The notes: generated by a model from the letters alone, not told the origin. Shown: positions 35,319 to 44,166, counted from the first letter of the stretch. The stretch is 64,000 nt of DNA from CBDFKS01 sp965248905 (GCA_965248905.1 CBDFKS010000007.1:1550001-1614000); one strand, 5' to 3'. Numbers and translations are program-made.

Positions 35319-36707
35319 TCAGTTATTTACTGTGATGGTACCCGACATGCCTCTGTCTTCATGGCTATTCGGAGCGCCTCCCCCGATTGTGCAGTAAAAG
35401 TAAAGGGAAATTATTCCCCGCTCGACGGTTATAGTCTTGCTGGCGGTATCGTTAAGACTAGGCAGGACCAGGTTCACGAAAAACTTACTCCTATCCAGTT
35501 TCGAGGGTACGACGGTAAAGGTGTGAGGAGTTGGGCTGGTATTGGTGGCGTTAAAAGTGACCTGTCCTCCGGCTTTGACCGAAAGGCTCTGCGGCGTAAA
35601 TTTGAAATTCTCCGCCGTTAAGTTAATTATTCGAGGTGCCGCTGGTCGTCTGGCCACCGGAATCCGTGTAGGTGTGGGCGTGGGACCGGGCAGGGTTGAG
35701 ACGAATCGGATGTCATCTACGAATAGCCAGTCTTGAAGGTCGAAGATACCGGTCCGGAACATGATCTCAAACTTGCTCTTCAACATGCCACCCGGGATAA
35801 TCAAGTCGTAGAAGTGATAGATACCATCATCCTCGCCATCTTCCCAGACCTTGAGTACAACCAAATTGGCGTCGTCCTCGCAATCCTGAGAGCAGATTAA
35901 CAAACTCGCCGTATTTCCTGGCTCGAATGAGTTGGCCTTGGCCCAGAACTGAAGACGCACGTTAGTCTCTCGCGACAGGTCAGCCGCGCGTCTGGCCTCA
36001 GCCCCGCCCGACCTCAACGACAAGTGAAATTTTCCGCTATGGGGACGGCCCCTGGAGATGAAATCGGTTATGGAAGTGCGGCCGGCCAGTCTCCAGTCGG
36101 TCTGCCAATAGCCGGTGCCACCGGAGATTCGTGCGTACTCGAAATCGTCTTCCGTGATGGTGAAAACAGGTACCGGCGTTGGTGTGGGCGTGAGAGTCGG
36201 CGTTGGCACAGGCGTTGCAGTTGGCAACAGTGTCGGAGTGGCGGTGGGAATCACAACGGTTGGTGCGACCGTGGGTATGGGAAGAGGTGTTGGCGTGATA
36301 GTAGGAATCGGCGTGGGTGTAGGGGCTAATCTAGGGGTGGAAGTAGCTACTCGTGCCGGAAGTGGAATGGGGGTAGCGGTGGAAAGGGGTTTTGGAGTCG
36401 GTGTTAGAGCGACCGTAGGGCCAAGAGTCGGAGTCGGTTGATCAGAGGTAGAACCTAGCTCAGACCTGGAGGCTGGCAAATCAACAGGAGTGGGAGCCAG
36501 CGTAGGAATTAAAGCTGGAGTAGGGGGCTGAGTAAGGGCTGGAGTGGGGATCAGAACGGAGGTTGGAGTTGAAACCATCGAAGTAACCAGGGACGGAGCG
36601 ACGGTGGCGGCTGCTGTGGCAAGCGGAGGTGGGGGCGTTGGGGTGGCCGTCGGTGACAATGTGGGCACAGCAGTGGGAATGATACTATCTCCGCAGGAAG
36701 CTATCAC
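35319..36707 (-). CDS. Lipoprotein with Pro/Thr-rich stalk and C-terminal type 1 copper (cupredoxin) domain
   Basis: A 462-residue extracytoplasmic protein. After the Cys in IASCGDS there are about 160 residues of Pro/Thr/Val stalk. A beta-sandwich domain follows (FEYARISGGTGYWQTDWRLAG ... DWLFVDDIRFV), then a second TPTPT linker. The C-terminal domain is cupredoxin-like: FKFTPQSLSVKAGGQVTF, His in TPHTFTV, and YFYC...HEDRGMSGTI supplying Cys, His and Met copper ligands. The GTG start given here cuts the signal peptide. The same frame runs upstream through YVGILIAIAGFVIASC to near 36749, giving a good lipoprotein signal but no ATG, GTG or TTG. It may be an electron-transfer or copper protein at the cell surface. 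Confidence 0.78.
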   Translation of the reverse strand: MIASCGDSIIPTAVPTLSPTATPTPPPPLATAAATVAPSLVTSMVSTPTSVLIPTPALTQPPTPALIPTLAPTPVDLPASRSELGSTSDQPTPTLGPTVALTPTPKPLSTATPIPLPARVATSTPRLAPTPTPIPTITPTPLPIPTVAPTVVIPTATPTLLPTATPVPTPTLTPTPTPVPVFTITEDDFEYARISGGTGYWQTDWRLAGRTSITDFISRGRPHSGKFHLSLRSGGAEARRAADLSRETNVRLQFWAKANSFEPGNTASLLICSQDCEDDANLVVLKVWEDGEDDGIYHFYDLIIPGGMLKSKFEIMFRTGIFDLQDWLFVDDIRFVSTLPGPTPTPTRIPVARRPAAPRIINLTAENFKFTPQSLSVKAGGQVTFNATNTSPTPHTFTVVPSKLDRSKFFVNLVLPSLNDTASKTITVERGIISLYFYCTIGGGAPNSHEDRGMSGTITVNN

Positions 36708-37018
36708 AAAGCCTGCTATTGCAATCAGTATTCCAACGTAAGTCCTGATCTCGTCACCGCCTCCTCAGTCCACTTCTCATCGTAAATACGAGCCGGACCT
36801 CTGGCTGGATTGGCATACGGTCGAGGTAAATAACCCTTTGATGACTATTCGTCTAGAAATATTAGCTGAAAGGATCGAACCCGCCTGGCCACCAATGCGA
36901 ATAGTAAGGACATACTATGAATTCATTTCAAATGAGAAATCCACACGGGGTAGACTCAGCGTATGTACTATCGCGATTGGCTTCTACTTGGCGCATATGG
37001 CGTAATATCCTGGAGTAA

Positions 37019-38599
37019 ATGTTTAACTTGTTTTTTCATAACAAAGGTATCTTCAAACGATCCTCCTCAAACTTGGGCCGGCATTTACGGCCTAGAGTGA
37101 ATCTGGTTTTTGTCGCTACAATCCTGTTGATGTCAGCCATAGCAGCTAACCAACTGGACCATGCGCAGACAAATGTCCGAGCCGAAGTTACACGGGATGA
37201 TCTCTCCTCCCAACTTGAATCTCCCTCACTATCCATGGTCACCATTAGCCCTAGCAAAGACAACACTCTGTACGAGAGCGCTGCGGGTAACATAAGCAAC
37301 GGAGCCGGCAACCATTTCTTCGCTGGAAAAACTGCTGGTGGGAGCGTTCGTCGGGGAGTCGTAGCGTTCGACATCGCAAGCAATATTCCTACCGGGTCGA
37401 CGATTAACAGCGTAACGCTCACCCTACACATGTCGCGGACCTTCTTGTCCGGGGCCCAGACCATAGACCTACATAGACTGCTGGCCGACTGGGGTGAAGG
37501 GGTCTCCCACGCATCAGGTCAAGAGGGAGGTGGCGCCGTTGCGACACCCGGCGACGCCACCTGGGTCCACAGGTTCTTCAACACGCTAAACTGGGCAACG
37601 GTCGGAGGCGATTTCTCAGCCACAAGCAGTGCAAACGTACCAGTAACCGGAATCGCTAGCTACACCTGGGGATCAACAGCCCAGATGGTAGCTGACGTTC
37701 AGTCCTGGCTCGATGATCCCGCGACCAATTTCGGATGGCTCCTCAAAGGGAACGAGTCTACTACTACAACCACCAAACGATTTGATACGAAAGAAAACAC
37801 CACTCCAGCTAATCGCCCGATGCTCGTCGTGGATTTCACTACTAACAGCACACCGGTGGCCCATGCTCAGTCCGTTATGACCGACCACAACACGCCGGTG
37901 GATATTACCACGACAGGCTCTGACGCCGACGTGCAGGATACCCTGTCCTTTGTCATCGAATCCTTACCGGGAAGCGGAGACCTGTCTGAAGGACCCACCG
38001 CAATAAATTCGGCGCCCCATCCGCTGTCCAGCGACACGGTTACCTACACTCCCAATGTGAGCTTCAGCGGTACGGACGGCTTCATGTTCACCGTTACCGA
38101 TGGCAAGGAGGTCAGCACAGGGGCCAAGGTTTCCGTCACGGTCAAACCTGCCCCAGAACCTGTAGATGTATTCACTTACTCGGCGAAAATCGTGTGTGTG
38201 CCCCACTTGGGCAACGCCAGTCCCGCGCTGATGCCGGGTAAATACAGGACGGCTGTCAACGTGCACAATCCCTGGGACCAGCCGGCTAACATTGAGAAGT
38301 GGGTTACGTTAGCGAATCCACAACAAATTCCACCCATAACCGGAGACAGGATTCATGAGATTCTGGGCCCGTTGGGGGCCTTCGATGTGGACTGCGTACA
38401 CCTGCGAGACGACTTCGGTTTGCCTGCCGGTGCGAAGGTCCCCGGCGGTAAGGGTTTTATGGTAATCCAATCAGACCGGGAGTTGGACGTAGTAGCGGTG
38501 TACACCTCGAGGGCTGAGACAACCAATAAGAATGGCGTTGGCACGAGCATAGACATAGAGTACATCGTGCCCAAGAAATCCAGTCAAAGTTCACCATAG
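37019..38599 (+). CDS. Secreted DNRLRE-domain protein with cadherin-like domain
   Basis: A 526-residue exported protein. It has a basic N-terminus and a hydrophobic signal (LVFVATILLMSAIAANQLDHAQT). A DNRLRE/CBM96-like beta-sandwich follows (SKDNTLYESAAGNISNGAGNHF, GVVAFDIASNIPTGSTINSVTLTLHM), covering about residues 75-270. A Big_9/cadherin-like domain (VTYTPNVSFSGTDGFMFTVTDG) precedes a C-terminal beta domain with three Cys and the motif KGFMVIQSDRELDVVAVYTS. It is likely on the cell surface or released and may bind carbohydrate or other proteins. A short spacer after TGGAG sets the ATG start. Confidence 0.75.
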   Translation: MFNLFFHNKGIFKRSSSNLGRHLRPRVNLVFVATILLMSAIAANQLDHAQTNVRAEVTRDDLSSQLESPSLSMVTISPSKDNTLYESAAGNISNGAGNHFFAGKTAGGSVRRGVVAFDIASNIPTGSTINSVTLTLHMSRTFLSGAQTIDLHRLLADWGEGVSHASGQEGGGAVATPGDATWVHRFFNTLNWATVGGDFSATSSANVPVTGIASYTWGSTAQMVADVQSWLDDPATNFGWLLKGNESTTTTTKRFDTKENTTPANRPMLVVDFTTNSTPVAHAQSVMTDHNTPVDITTTGSDADVQDTLSFVIESLPGSGDLSEGPTAINSAPHPLSSDTVTYTPNVSFSGTDGFMFTVTDGKEVSTGAKVSVTVKPAPEPVDVFTYSAKIVCVPHLGNASPALMPGKYRTAVNVHNPWDQPANIEKWVTLANPQQIPPITGDRIHEILGPLGAFDVDCVHLRDDFGLPAGAKVPGGKGFMVIQSDRELDVVAVYTSRAETTNKNGVGTSIDIEYIVPKKSSQSSP

Positions 38600-38670
38600 T
38601 GAAAACGCAGACGCGCTGGGAAATCTAATCTGAAGGGTTCAGCAGGGTCTTTCGATTATCCGATGTGGGT

Positions 38671-38766
38671 GGAAACTAACGCTCAGGATGAGCCCTTCGG
38701 CAAACTCAAGACAGGCTTTGTCGAACCATGGCGGCACCCTTCGACAGGCTCAGGGCGAGCGGAAAT
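38671..38766. repeat. Dispersed stem-loop repeat, family A, copy 2
   Basis: GGAAACTAACGCTCA, TTTGTCGAACCATGGCGGC and CCTTCGACAGGCTCAGGGCGAGCGGAAA are shared with the copy at 53651. It lies in the convergent gap between the DNRLRE protein and the PEPM-like gene. Confidence 0.8.
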
Positions 38767-38804
38767 ATCCGCTCAGTAAAGACAGTCGAAAGGCCCTAAG
38801 ACGT

Positions 38805-39662
38805 TCAGGCTGAAGCCTTCACCTCTGACACTCCGTACTTGCGCTCCATCTCGTAGATCTCTTCCAGGCCCAGCAGGTTGGCCACATCCCAGCGGGTGGC
38901 GTAGCGGTCCGGATTTACTTTGCCGGTGGCCTTCAACTCCTCGAAAGAGTCCTTGACTGCCTTATATATCAGCCAAATAGTGCTGCCGCAGATCATGAGC
39001 TTGGTGCCCAACCTCTCCACGTCCTGGGTGGGCAGAAGATCGCCGTTGTACATTCGTGGCAGGTCTGACAGGTCGGCTGCATAGGTCTGGAGGTCTTCCA
39101 CCGTCTTGATGCCGTCCACGAACACCATGTCGGCTCCCGCCTCGATGTACGTCCGGCATCTCCGGACCGTATCGTCCCATCCAGTGACGGCGTAGGCGTC
39201 GCAGCGGGCTATTATAACGAAGTCGGGGTCCGTACGGGAATCCAGAGCAGACTGAATCTTCTGCACCATCTCCTCTTGAGGTATGACCTGCTTGCCCTGG
39301 AAGAAGCCGCACTTCTTGGGAAAGACCTGGTCCTCTATGTGGATGCCGGCCACTCCCGCATCCTCGTACTCCTGCACAGTGCGCCGCACGTTGATCGGGT
39401 TGCCGTAACCGGTGTCGGCATCACATACCACGGGCACAGAGACGGCCTTGGCGATATAGCGGGCGTTCTGCACCATCTCGGTCTGAGTGAGCAGGCCCAC
39501 ATCGGGAAAGCCCTTCTCGGCGGAAGTGCCGGCTCCCGTCATGTATACGGCCTCAAACCCGGTGGCTTCCGCGATCTTGGCATGGAACGCATTCAAGACG
39601 AAGGGCGCCACCAGCATCCCCTCTGAGTTAAGCATCTGTCTTAACTTAGACCTAGTGCTCAT
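38805..39662 (-). CDS. PEP mutase / isocitrate lyase family enzyme, copy 2 (lyase type)
   Basis: A 285-residue enzyme of the ICL/PEPM superfamily. Mg-binding VVCDADTGYGNP and IEDQVFPKKCGFFQGK are present. The KKCG segment is the catalytic motif of methylisocitrate-lyase-type members, in contrast to copy 1 at 34197. It begins STRSKLRQMLNSEGMLVAPFVLNAFHAKIAE. There are no prpC or prpD genes for a methylcitrate cycle and no phosphonate genes in the window, so the substrate is open. The ribosome site GAGGAATC lies upstream. Confidence 0.87.
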   Translation of the reverse strand: MSTRSKLRQMLNSEGMLVAPFVLNAFHAKIAEATGFEAVYMTGAGTSAEKGFPDVGLLTQTEMVQNARYIAKAVSVPVVCDADTGYGNPINVRRTVQEYEDAGVAGIHIEDQVFPKKCGFFQGKQVIPQEEMVQKIQSALDSRTDPDFVIIARCDAYAVTGWDDTVRRCRTYIEAGADMVFVDGIKTVEDLQTYAADLSDLPRMYNGDLLPTQDVERLGTKLMICGSTIWLIYKAVKDSFEELKATGKVNPDRYATRWDVANLLGLEEIYEMERKYGVSEVKASA

Positions 39663-39709
39663 AACCTGATTCCTCCTCTAAATTCGTTGCCTTGGACATT
39701 TAACCTATG

Positions 39710-39886
39710 CTAAGTAACATAAACTTCCAGGCCAAATGTTTCTACATGGAACTTAACTGCGGACTTTGCATCGGCTAAGGCTTCCTCGTAGGTATCACCC
39801 TCCCCAACCACCACTCCCTTGATTCCGATAGGATAGGCCACGAACCCATCGGAGCTCCTTTCCACTATGAATCTGAGTCGTTTCAC
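39710..39886 (-). CDS. HicB-like small protein (solitary)
   Basis: A 58-residue protein starting at GTG 39886 with GGGGAGGTG at 5-6 bases. It reads MKRLRFIVERSSDGFVAYPI and continues through GIKGVVVGEGDTYEEALADA to an amphipathic helix. This is the HicB antitoxin-type partial RNase H fold (strand-strand-GDTxEEAL-helix). The HTH or ribbon-helix-helix C-terminus of full HicB is absent, and no HicA-like mRNA interferase is adjacent. It is therefore a solitary HicB-fold protein rather than a clear toxin-antitoxin system. It lies 26 bases downstream of trxB. Confidence 0.72.
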   Translation of the reverse strand: MKRLRFIVERSSDGFVAYPIGIKGVVVGEGDTYEEALADAKSAVKFHVETFGLEVYVT

Positions 39887-39912
39887 GACTGCACCTCCCC
39901 AGTACTCGGTTA

Positions 39913-40848
39913 CTAATTACGGTCCCACTCCCGACCGGCAATGTAGCGAAAGGCTGCTACGGCTGCGGTGGCGCCGTCGCCTGCTGCGCTGGCAAGCTGA
40001 GCCGCCGAGTGCTGCCTCAAATCACCGGCGGCGTATATTCCCGACACCTCCGTTTCCATCCACAGGTTCACAGGAATATGGCCACCTTTGTCCGTTTTAA
40101 GGATGTTCTGCACGAAATCGGTATTCGGCTTCAGACCAACATATATGAAAAGCCCGGAAAGGTTCACACGATCGGCCAGATTGGTGATCACATTCCGCAC
40201 CTGAACTCCATTTATCGTCTGCTCCCCGGAAATAGACTCCACCACCGTATTCAGAGCGACGTCTATTTTTGAGTTGCTAAAGAGCCGGTCCTGGAGCACT
40301 TTCTGGGCTCGGAGTTGGTCTCGCCGATGGAACAGCACCACTTTGTCGGCGTACTCTGTTAGGGTCAGCGCCTCATCCGCCGCGGAGTCTCCGCCTCCGA
40401 CTACCCCCACTACCTCACCGGAGAAGAGGGGCCCATCGCAGGTGGCACAATGAGAGATTCCGTTGCCGTAGAACTCCTCTTCGCCAGGGATACCCAGCTT
40501 TCTCAGGCTTGATCCCAACGTAATAATTAAGGCCTTGGCCCGATAGCTATTCTCCGTCGTCGTGAGCACTCTGTAGGGCTCATCCAAGGTGATCTCGGAA
40601 GCCTCTCCCATGACAAACTCGACTCCCGCGTCCATCGCTTGCTCCTGCATTAACGGGCCAAGCTCGGCGCCGGAGATACCCTGGGGGAAGCCCGGAAAGT
40701 TCTCTATCTTCTCTACATTGATGATCTGGTTTCCGCCCATCAGTTGCTCTATCAAAGCCGTCTTCAACCCATACCGAGCCGCATACATCCCTGCCGTGAG
40801 GCCCGCGGCTCCACCCCCCACAACTACTACATCGAACTCCTTAGCCAA
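39913..40848 (-). CDS. trxB: Thioredoxin reductase
   Basis: FAD/NADPH-dependent reductase for thioredoxin. It is 311 residues long. The FAD motif is VVGGGAAGLTAGMYAARYG, the redox pair is in SHCATCDGP at about 134-142, and the NADPH motif is VVGGGDSAADEAL. The C-terminal FAD motif is GIYAAGDLRQ. Length and order are those of bacterial low-molecular-weight TrxB. A HicB-like gene follows. No trxA is adjacent, but a PDO-type protein at 59197 could be a partner. Confidence 0.95.
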   Translation of the reverse strand: MAKEFDVVVVGGGAAGLTAGMYAARYGLKTALIEQLMGGNQIINVEKIENFPGFPQGISGAELGPLMQEQAMDAGVEFVMGEASEITLDEPYRVLTTTENSYRAKALIITLGSSLRKLGIPGEEEFYGNGISHCATCDGPLFSGEVVGVVGGGDSAADEALTLTEYADKVVLFHRRDQLRAQKVLQDRLFSNSKIDVALNTVVESISGEQTINGVQVRNVITNLADRVNLSGLFIYVGLKPNTDFVQNILKTDKGGHIPVNLWMETEVSGIYAAGDLRQHSAAQLASAAGDGATAAVAAFRYIAGREWDRN

Positions 40849-41162
40849 CCTCTACACCCCCTTGATCATATGCCTGCCACTAATAAATTGTATTAGCCAA
40901 TCTGGCTTTGCTGAATAAATACGGATGGCGTAACTATATCGTCGGCCTCTTCCGAGTGTCAAGGCAAGCAGGAACGCCATCCTCTCTGCAGCGTCCCTAC
41001 ATCGGCCCATCACCTTGCTCTATAACCCAGCCTCGATGCCTTTAGATAGATGATCGCTCATGATGAATACGGTGTATCGCCATCGGGAACAAATTAACCC
41101 CCTATCCCGTCTTGAATTACAGAACACAGCTCCATTGATGGGATTTTCAGGAGGAATAGACA
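40849..41162. other. Intergenic region without a recognised gene
   Basis: This 314-base divergent gap between trxB and a lipoprotein gene is A/T-richer than its flanks. It must hold promoters for both sides. A TACAAT-like -10 for trxB lies near 40890 on the minus strand. An AGGAGGAA ribosome site for the lipoprotein lies just before 41163. I see no RNA gene or repeat in it. Confidence 0.4.
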
Positions 41163-42038
41163 ATGGCAAAACTTTTCCGAAGAAGCCTCATTCCGGTTTT
41201 GATGTTAGCAATTGGGATCCTGGTGGTCGCCGCCTGCGGTGATAGCAGCACGCCGACCCCTTCCAGTCAGCCCGGGGCCTCCGATGGTCGGCCGCCTGCC
41301 GACGTGGGTGGCGACCCCAAAACCGTGCCTCAGTTACCCGTAATGAGCATCGCCCACAATGGCCGTAGCTATGACGGTGTTCAGGGTAGCTATTGCTGGT
41401 CCTCCCATTATGATGAAGACAATCTGGTAGGCATATGCGCCGATAAGATTGCCTGGAACGGGCTTGATGACGCAGACCCCGTGCCCGTTCGCAACAGTAG
41501 CAGCGTGACCGTACATATTCAGGCTGACGAGCCACCCCAGGACTTGAGGGCGTCCGTTTTCGACGTAGCCCCGGGAACTAAACCAATGCATTTCGAACTG
41601 GAACCAGGTTTGAAGACATCGTTGGGCACTGATCTCGATGATGGGACTTACAACGTTCGTATCTCAGGAAACTGGGCCGACGGACAGATGGACTACGAGT
41701 TCAGATTAAAGGTGGGAACTGCGGACAGAGTTTTGGTCCCGGCTCCCATCGAAAGCGTGAATATCCTGACCCTGGAGAGCTTCCCTCCGCAATACATGGC
41801 AACTGTGATATCAGGACTTCCCAATGGTTGTGCAGAGTTTGACCACTACACTGAGCAGCGTCAAAACGAAACCATCCGAATCGAGGTGATCAACTCATTC
41901 CCGGCAGATGTCGAGGTGGCGTGCACCGACAATTACCGCATCACAGAGACCAACGTCAATATGGGCAGCGAATTCGAGCCTGGCGAGACCTATACTGTCG
42001 TGGTCAACGACGTGACCAAGACCTTTGTCGCCCAGTAG
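41163..42038 (+). CDS. Secreted lipoprotein of unknown function
   Basis: A 291-residue lipoprotein with signal LIPVLMLAIGILVVAACGDSS and lipobox VAAC (Cys near 25). A short Ser/Pro linker leads to a beta-rich body (SYCWSSHYDEDNLVGICADKI; FDVAPGTKPMHFELEPGLK; GTYNVRISGNWADGQMDYEFRLKV). The C-terminal half has a second beta unit. Two Cys pairs may form disulfides. AGGAGGAA is the ribosome site. It precedes another lipoprotein gene closely, so the two are probably co-expressed. Confidence 0.75.
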   Translation: MAKLFRRSLIPVLMLAIGILVVAACGDSSTPTPSSQPGASDGRPPADVGGDPKTVPQLPVMSIAHNGRSYDGVQGSYCWSSHYDEDNLVGICADKIAWNGLDDADPVPVRNSSSVTVHIQADEPPQDLRASVFDVAPGTKPMHFELEPGLKTSLGTDLDDGTYNVRISGNWADGQMDYEFRLKVGTADRVLVPAPIESVNILTLESFPPQYMATVISGLPNGCAEFDHYTEQRQNETIRIEVINSFPADVEVACTDNYRITETNVNMGSEFEPGETYTVVVNDVTKTFVAQ

Positions 42039-42063
42039 CCAGGTTAGGAGAGTCATCGTAACG

Positions 42064-42813
42064 ATGAAAAAAAGTTGGCTTGGAATCGTGGGAGGTATCG
42101 TCCTCGTAGCCGCTACGGTCTCTGCAGCTTGTGGTGTGGGCTCAGATGTTGAATCTGAGCCCATCACGGAGCCTGTTGAAACGTTGACCCATGAATGTGC
42201 GCGGGATACGGAAGGAGATGTGGGCACCATCGAAACTATTCCAGGCCGCGATCGCGTCCCCTCAGGCTTCGATCCGGTTAACAGAGAGGACTGTACCTTC
42301 GGCGAGCCGATCAGTGCGCTAACACCAACCTCCGATCCTACAGTCACCCCGACTTCACTCGTTCAGACACCGACACCACTCCCCCTCGAAAATGCCACGG
42401 CCATAGTGCCTACCACCACTACAACTATCGAGCCAGCCGAAACCGTACCAGTAGCTGCCACTCCAACCGTAGCACCAACAGAAACCATGACATCTGGACT
42501 ACGGCCATGCGAAGTGCTCCCCGCACCAATACCGACGCCTGTAGCGCCAGGTCAGCCCACCCCAACTCCGTCTCCATTCCTGGAGATCGAGCTACGCTCG
42601 GTGGAAGCGTCTGACGACACCATCACGGCTGTGTTTTGGTTTGGTCCGGGTGGGTACAGGTCCGTAACGTTGGATAGTGACTCCCCCAATCTAGAAACCT
42701 TTAGCTCAGACGGCCAATATGGCGAGTTCTTGTTTACAGGGGCGTCAGCCGGCCCGCACACCTTGCTGGCTCAGGGTTGGGGACATCGTCTGGAAGTGGA
42801 AGTGTTTTGCTGA
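42064..42813 (+). CDS. Secreted lipoprotein with Thr/Pro-rich linker
   Basis: A 249-residue lipoprotein starting MKKSWLGIVGGIVLVAATVSAACG, with lipobox SAAC. An in-frame start at 42025 would add 13 residues before the signal and overlap the previous gene, so ATG 42064 is preferred. A small N-terminal region (REDCTFGEPISAL) is followed by about 70 residues of Thr/Pro linker. A compact C-terminal beta domain ends GPHTLLAQGWGHRLEVEVFC. It is 25 bases after the preceding lipoprotein gene. Function is unknown. Confidence 0.72.
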   Translation: MKKSWLGIVGGIVLVAATVSAACGVGSDVESEPITEPVETLTHECARDTEGDVGTIETIPGRDRVPSGFDPVNREDCTFGEPISALTPTSDPTVTPTSLVQTPTPLPLENATAIVPTTTTTIEPAETVPVAATPTVAPTETMTSGLRPCEVLPAPIPTPVAPGQPTPTPSPFLEIELRSVEASDDTITAVFWFGPGGYRSVTLDSDSPNLETFSSDGQYGEFLFTGASAGPHTLLAQGWGHRLEVEVFC

Positions 42814-42876
42814 GACCTATCTACAAAGGCTGACCCAATCCTCATGATGTTGGATTCGAGAAACGACGCTACAAGA

Positions 42877-42993
42877 TTACTCGACAATGGGCTGGGCGAT
42901 GATCCAGAGGCTCAGGACCGTGTATATCACCATTAACGCTAGCATCGGATACTGACTTCTTAGGGCTGTCAGCCGGCTCTTGAAGATGTACAC
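42877..42993 (-). CDS. 38-residue single-span membrane peptide
   Basis: GTG 42993 is preceded by AAAGGAG at 8 bases and opens a 38-codon frame beginning MYIFKSRLTALRSQYPMLAL. One hydrophobic span follows (MLALMVIYTVLSLWIIAQPIV), ending in Glu. The N-terminus is positively charged, so it should insert with the N-terminus inside. It lies 27 bases after the YtkA-like gene on the same strand, at the 3' end of the zinc-uptake locus. It is too small for a family assignment. The ribosome site, operon position and clean membrane helix make it a credible gene. Confidence 0.6.
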   Translation of the reverse strand: MYIFKSRLTALRSQYPMLALMVIYTVLSLWIIAQPIVE

Positions 42994-43020
42994 GGGTTGC
43001 GCTCCTTTGTGTCTATGTCC

Positions 43021-43593
43021 TCAGGCCTTTTGTCGTCGACGCTTTCGTCCCTTTATTCGGTCCCACGTCCACACAGAGAGGGCCAGCAACGCGATAGCCA
43101 CCGCAATCACATAGGTGAAGTTAAATCCGCTGGGGCTACTCACCTCCAACGGCACCACAAGCTCGGCCTCGCCTAAATCGCTCGCCACCTCCAGGGTAAG
43201 AGTCCAGCTGCCCTTCATATCCAGCAGTATGTTCTTCTCATAAAACTGGGGGGTCTGGAGAGTGTTTGCCGCCCGCACTCGATCCACGTTGGTAGCACCC
43301 TCAGGACCATTCGCCATCACCGTGACATCGGCATTTGTTATGGTCTTTCCTTCTTGCAGGTCCTTAACCAGAATACTTAAATGCAAGGTGCCTACTCTGG
43401 GGTTGCCAGGGAGAATGCCCACCTCTAGCTCGTAAGGCCCGACTCGCTCGTTTTTGACTACTGGGCGAGTGCCGCCATTGGCTATGGCCGTTCCGACGGT
43501 TGCCCAGAGTATACCGACTATAACCGAGGTGATCGCCACTCCCAACATGAGAGACGATGAACGACCATTGCTGACTTTAGTTTTTCGGGCCAT
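43021..43593 (-). CDS. YtkA/FixH-like membrane protein in the zinc locus
   Basis: A 190-residue protein starting at ATG 43593 (MARKTKVSNGRSSS) with AAGGAG at 9 bases. The frame is open further upstream but without a better start. A first hydrophobic helix (LMLGVAITSVIVGILWATVG) leads to an extracytoplasmic beta-sandwich (GPYELEVGILPGNPRVGTLHLSILVKD ... GSWTLTLEVASDLGEAELVVPLEV) like YtkA or FixH domains. A second helix (FTYVIAVAIALLALSVWTW) and a basic tail KGRKRRRQKA follow. It is the sixth gene of the zur-znu series. A role in metal handling is inferred from its neighbours. Confidence 0.68.
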   Translation of the reverse strand: MARKTKVSNGRSSSLMLGVAITSVIVGILWATVGTAIANGGTRPVVKNERVGPYELEVGILPGNPRVGTLHLSILVKDLQEGKTITNADVTVMANGPEGATNVDRVRAANTLQTPQFYEKNILLDMKGSWTLTLEVASDLGEAELVVPLEVSSPSGFNFTYVIAVAIALLALSVWTWDRIKGRKRRRQKA

Positions 43594-43715
43594 GGAACGG
43601 CACTCCTTAAGGCCACCTGAATTAAGGCACACTCCTGGTCCGGAGCAGGCGCTATTGGCGTGGCATACCGGATACCAGTAGCAGCAGAACAACTGACGCG
43701 TGGACGTCGGGGAAC

Positions 43716-44159
43716 CTAGAGGATTTTGAGCGCGGGAGGTCTCTGAGGAGGAGCGATATAGGCTTCTGGTGGAACGTTTTCGTTGTTAGAAAAGCCCCAT
43801 AAAGACCCGTGGTCTTGCAAGTCACCAAACACCACACCTAGATGTATCGGAGCAGAAATAAAAGAATCAAAGGTTGAATGCAACCCGCCGTCCGGGGCAA
43901 AGTACAGGATTTCTTCAGTGGAAGATTTTCCCAAAGAAAAGCCGCTAAAATGCCCGCCTAGAGAATCTACTGGATGGCTGTGAAGGATTTCGTAAGGGTG
44001 TAGATGGTTTTGGGACACTGCGTCCAGGTAAAGGTGGGTATGGCCGGGCTGGCGTTCCGGGAAATGGTGGTCAAAGGCAGCGCCCATCAGACCTACTATT
44101 AAGGCAAACAGCAACGCCGAGGTGATAATCGGGTAATATATGCTCTCCAGTCTAGGCAT
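43716..44159 (-). CDS. His-rich membrane-anchored protein in the zinc locus
   Basis: A 147-residue protein with one N-terminal membrane segment (IITSALLFALIVGLMGAAF). A His-rich stretch follows at once (DHHFPERQPGHTHLYLDAVS, then NHLHPYEILHSHP): nine His within about 35 residues. The remainder, toward PPQRPPALKIL, is low in charge. It begins 7 bases after znuB, so it is very likely translated with the zinc transporter. A metal-binding or zinc-delivering role outside the membrane is a reasonable inference. No known family was recognised. Confidence 0.68.
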   Translation of the reverse strand: MPRLESIYYPIITSALLFALIVGLMGAAFDHHFPERQPGHTHLYLDAVSQNHLHPYEILHSHPVDSLGGHFSGFSLGKSSTEEILYFAPDGGLHSTFDSFISAPIHLGVVFGDLQDHGSLWGFSNNENVPPEAYIAPPQRPPALKIL

Positions 44160-44166
44160 AATTCCA

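Noticed and set aside
36115..36441. Gly/Val-repeat frame (VGVGVGVG) on the plus strand
   Set aside because: It is the complement of the Pro/Thr-rich stalk of the copper-domain lipoprotein, not an elastin-like protein.
38805..39662. Phosphonate metabolism based on the PEP mutase-like enzymes
   Set aside because: No phosphonopyruvate decarboxylase, phn transport or C-P lyase genes are in the window, and copy 2 has the lyase motif KKCG.
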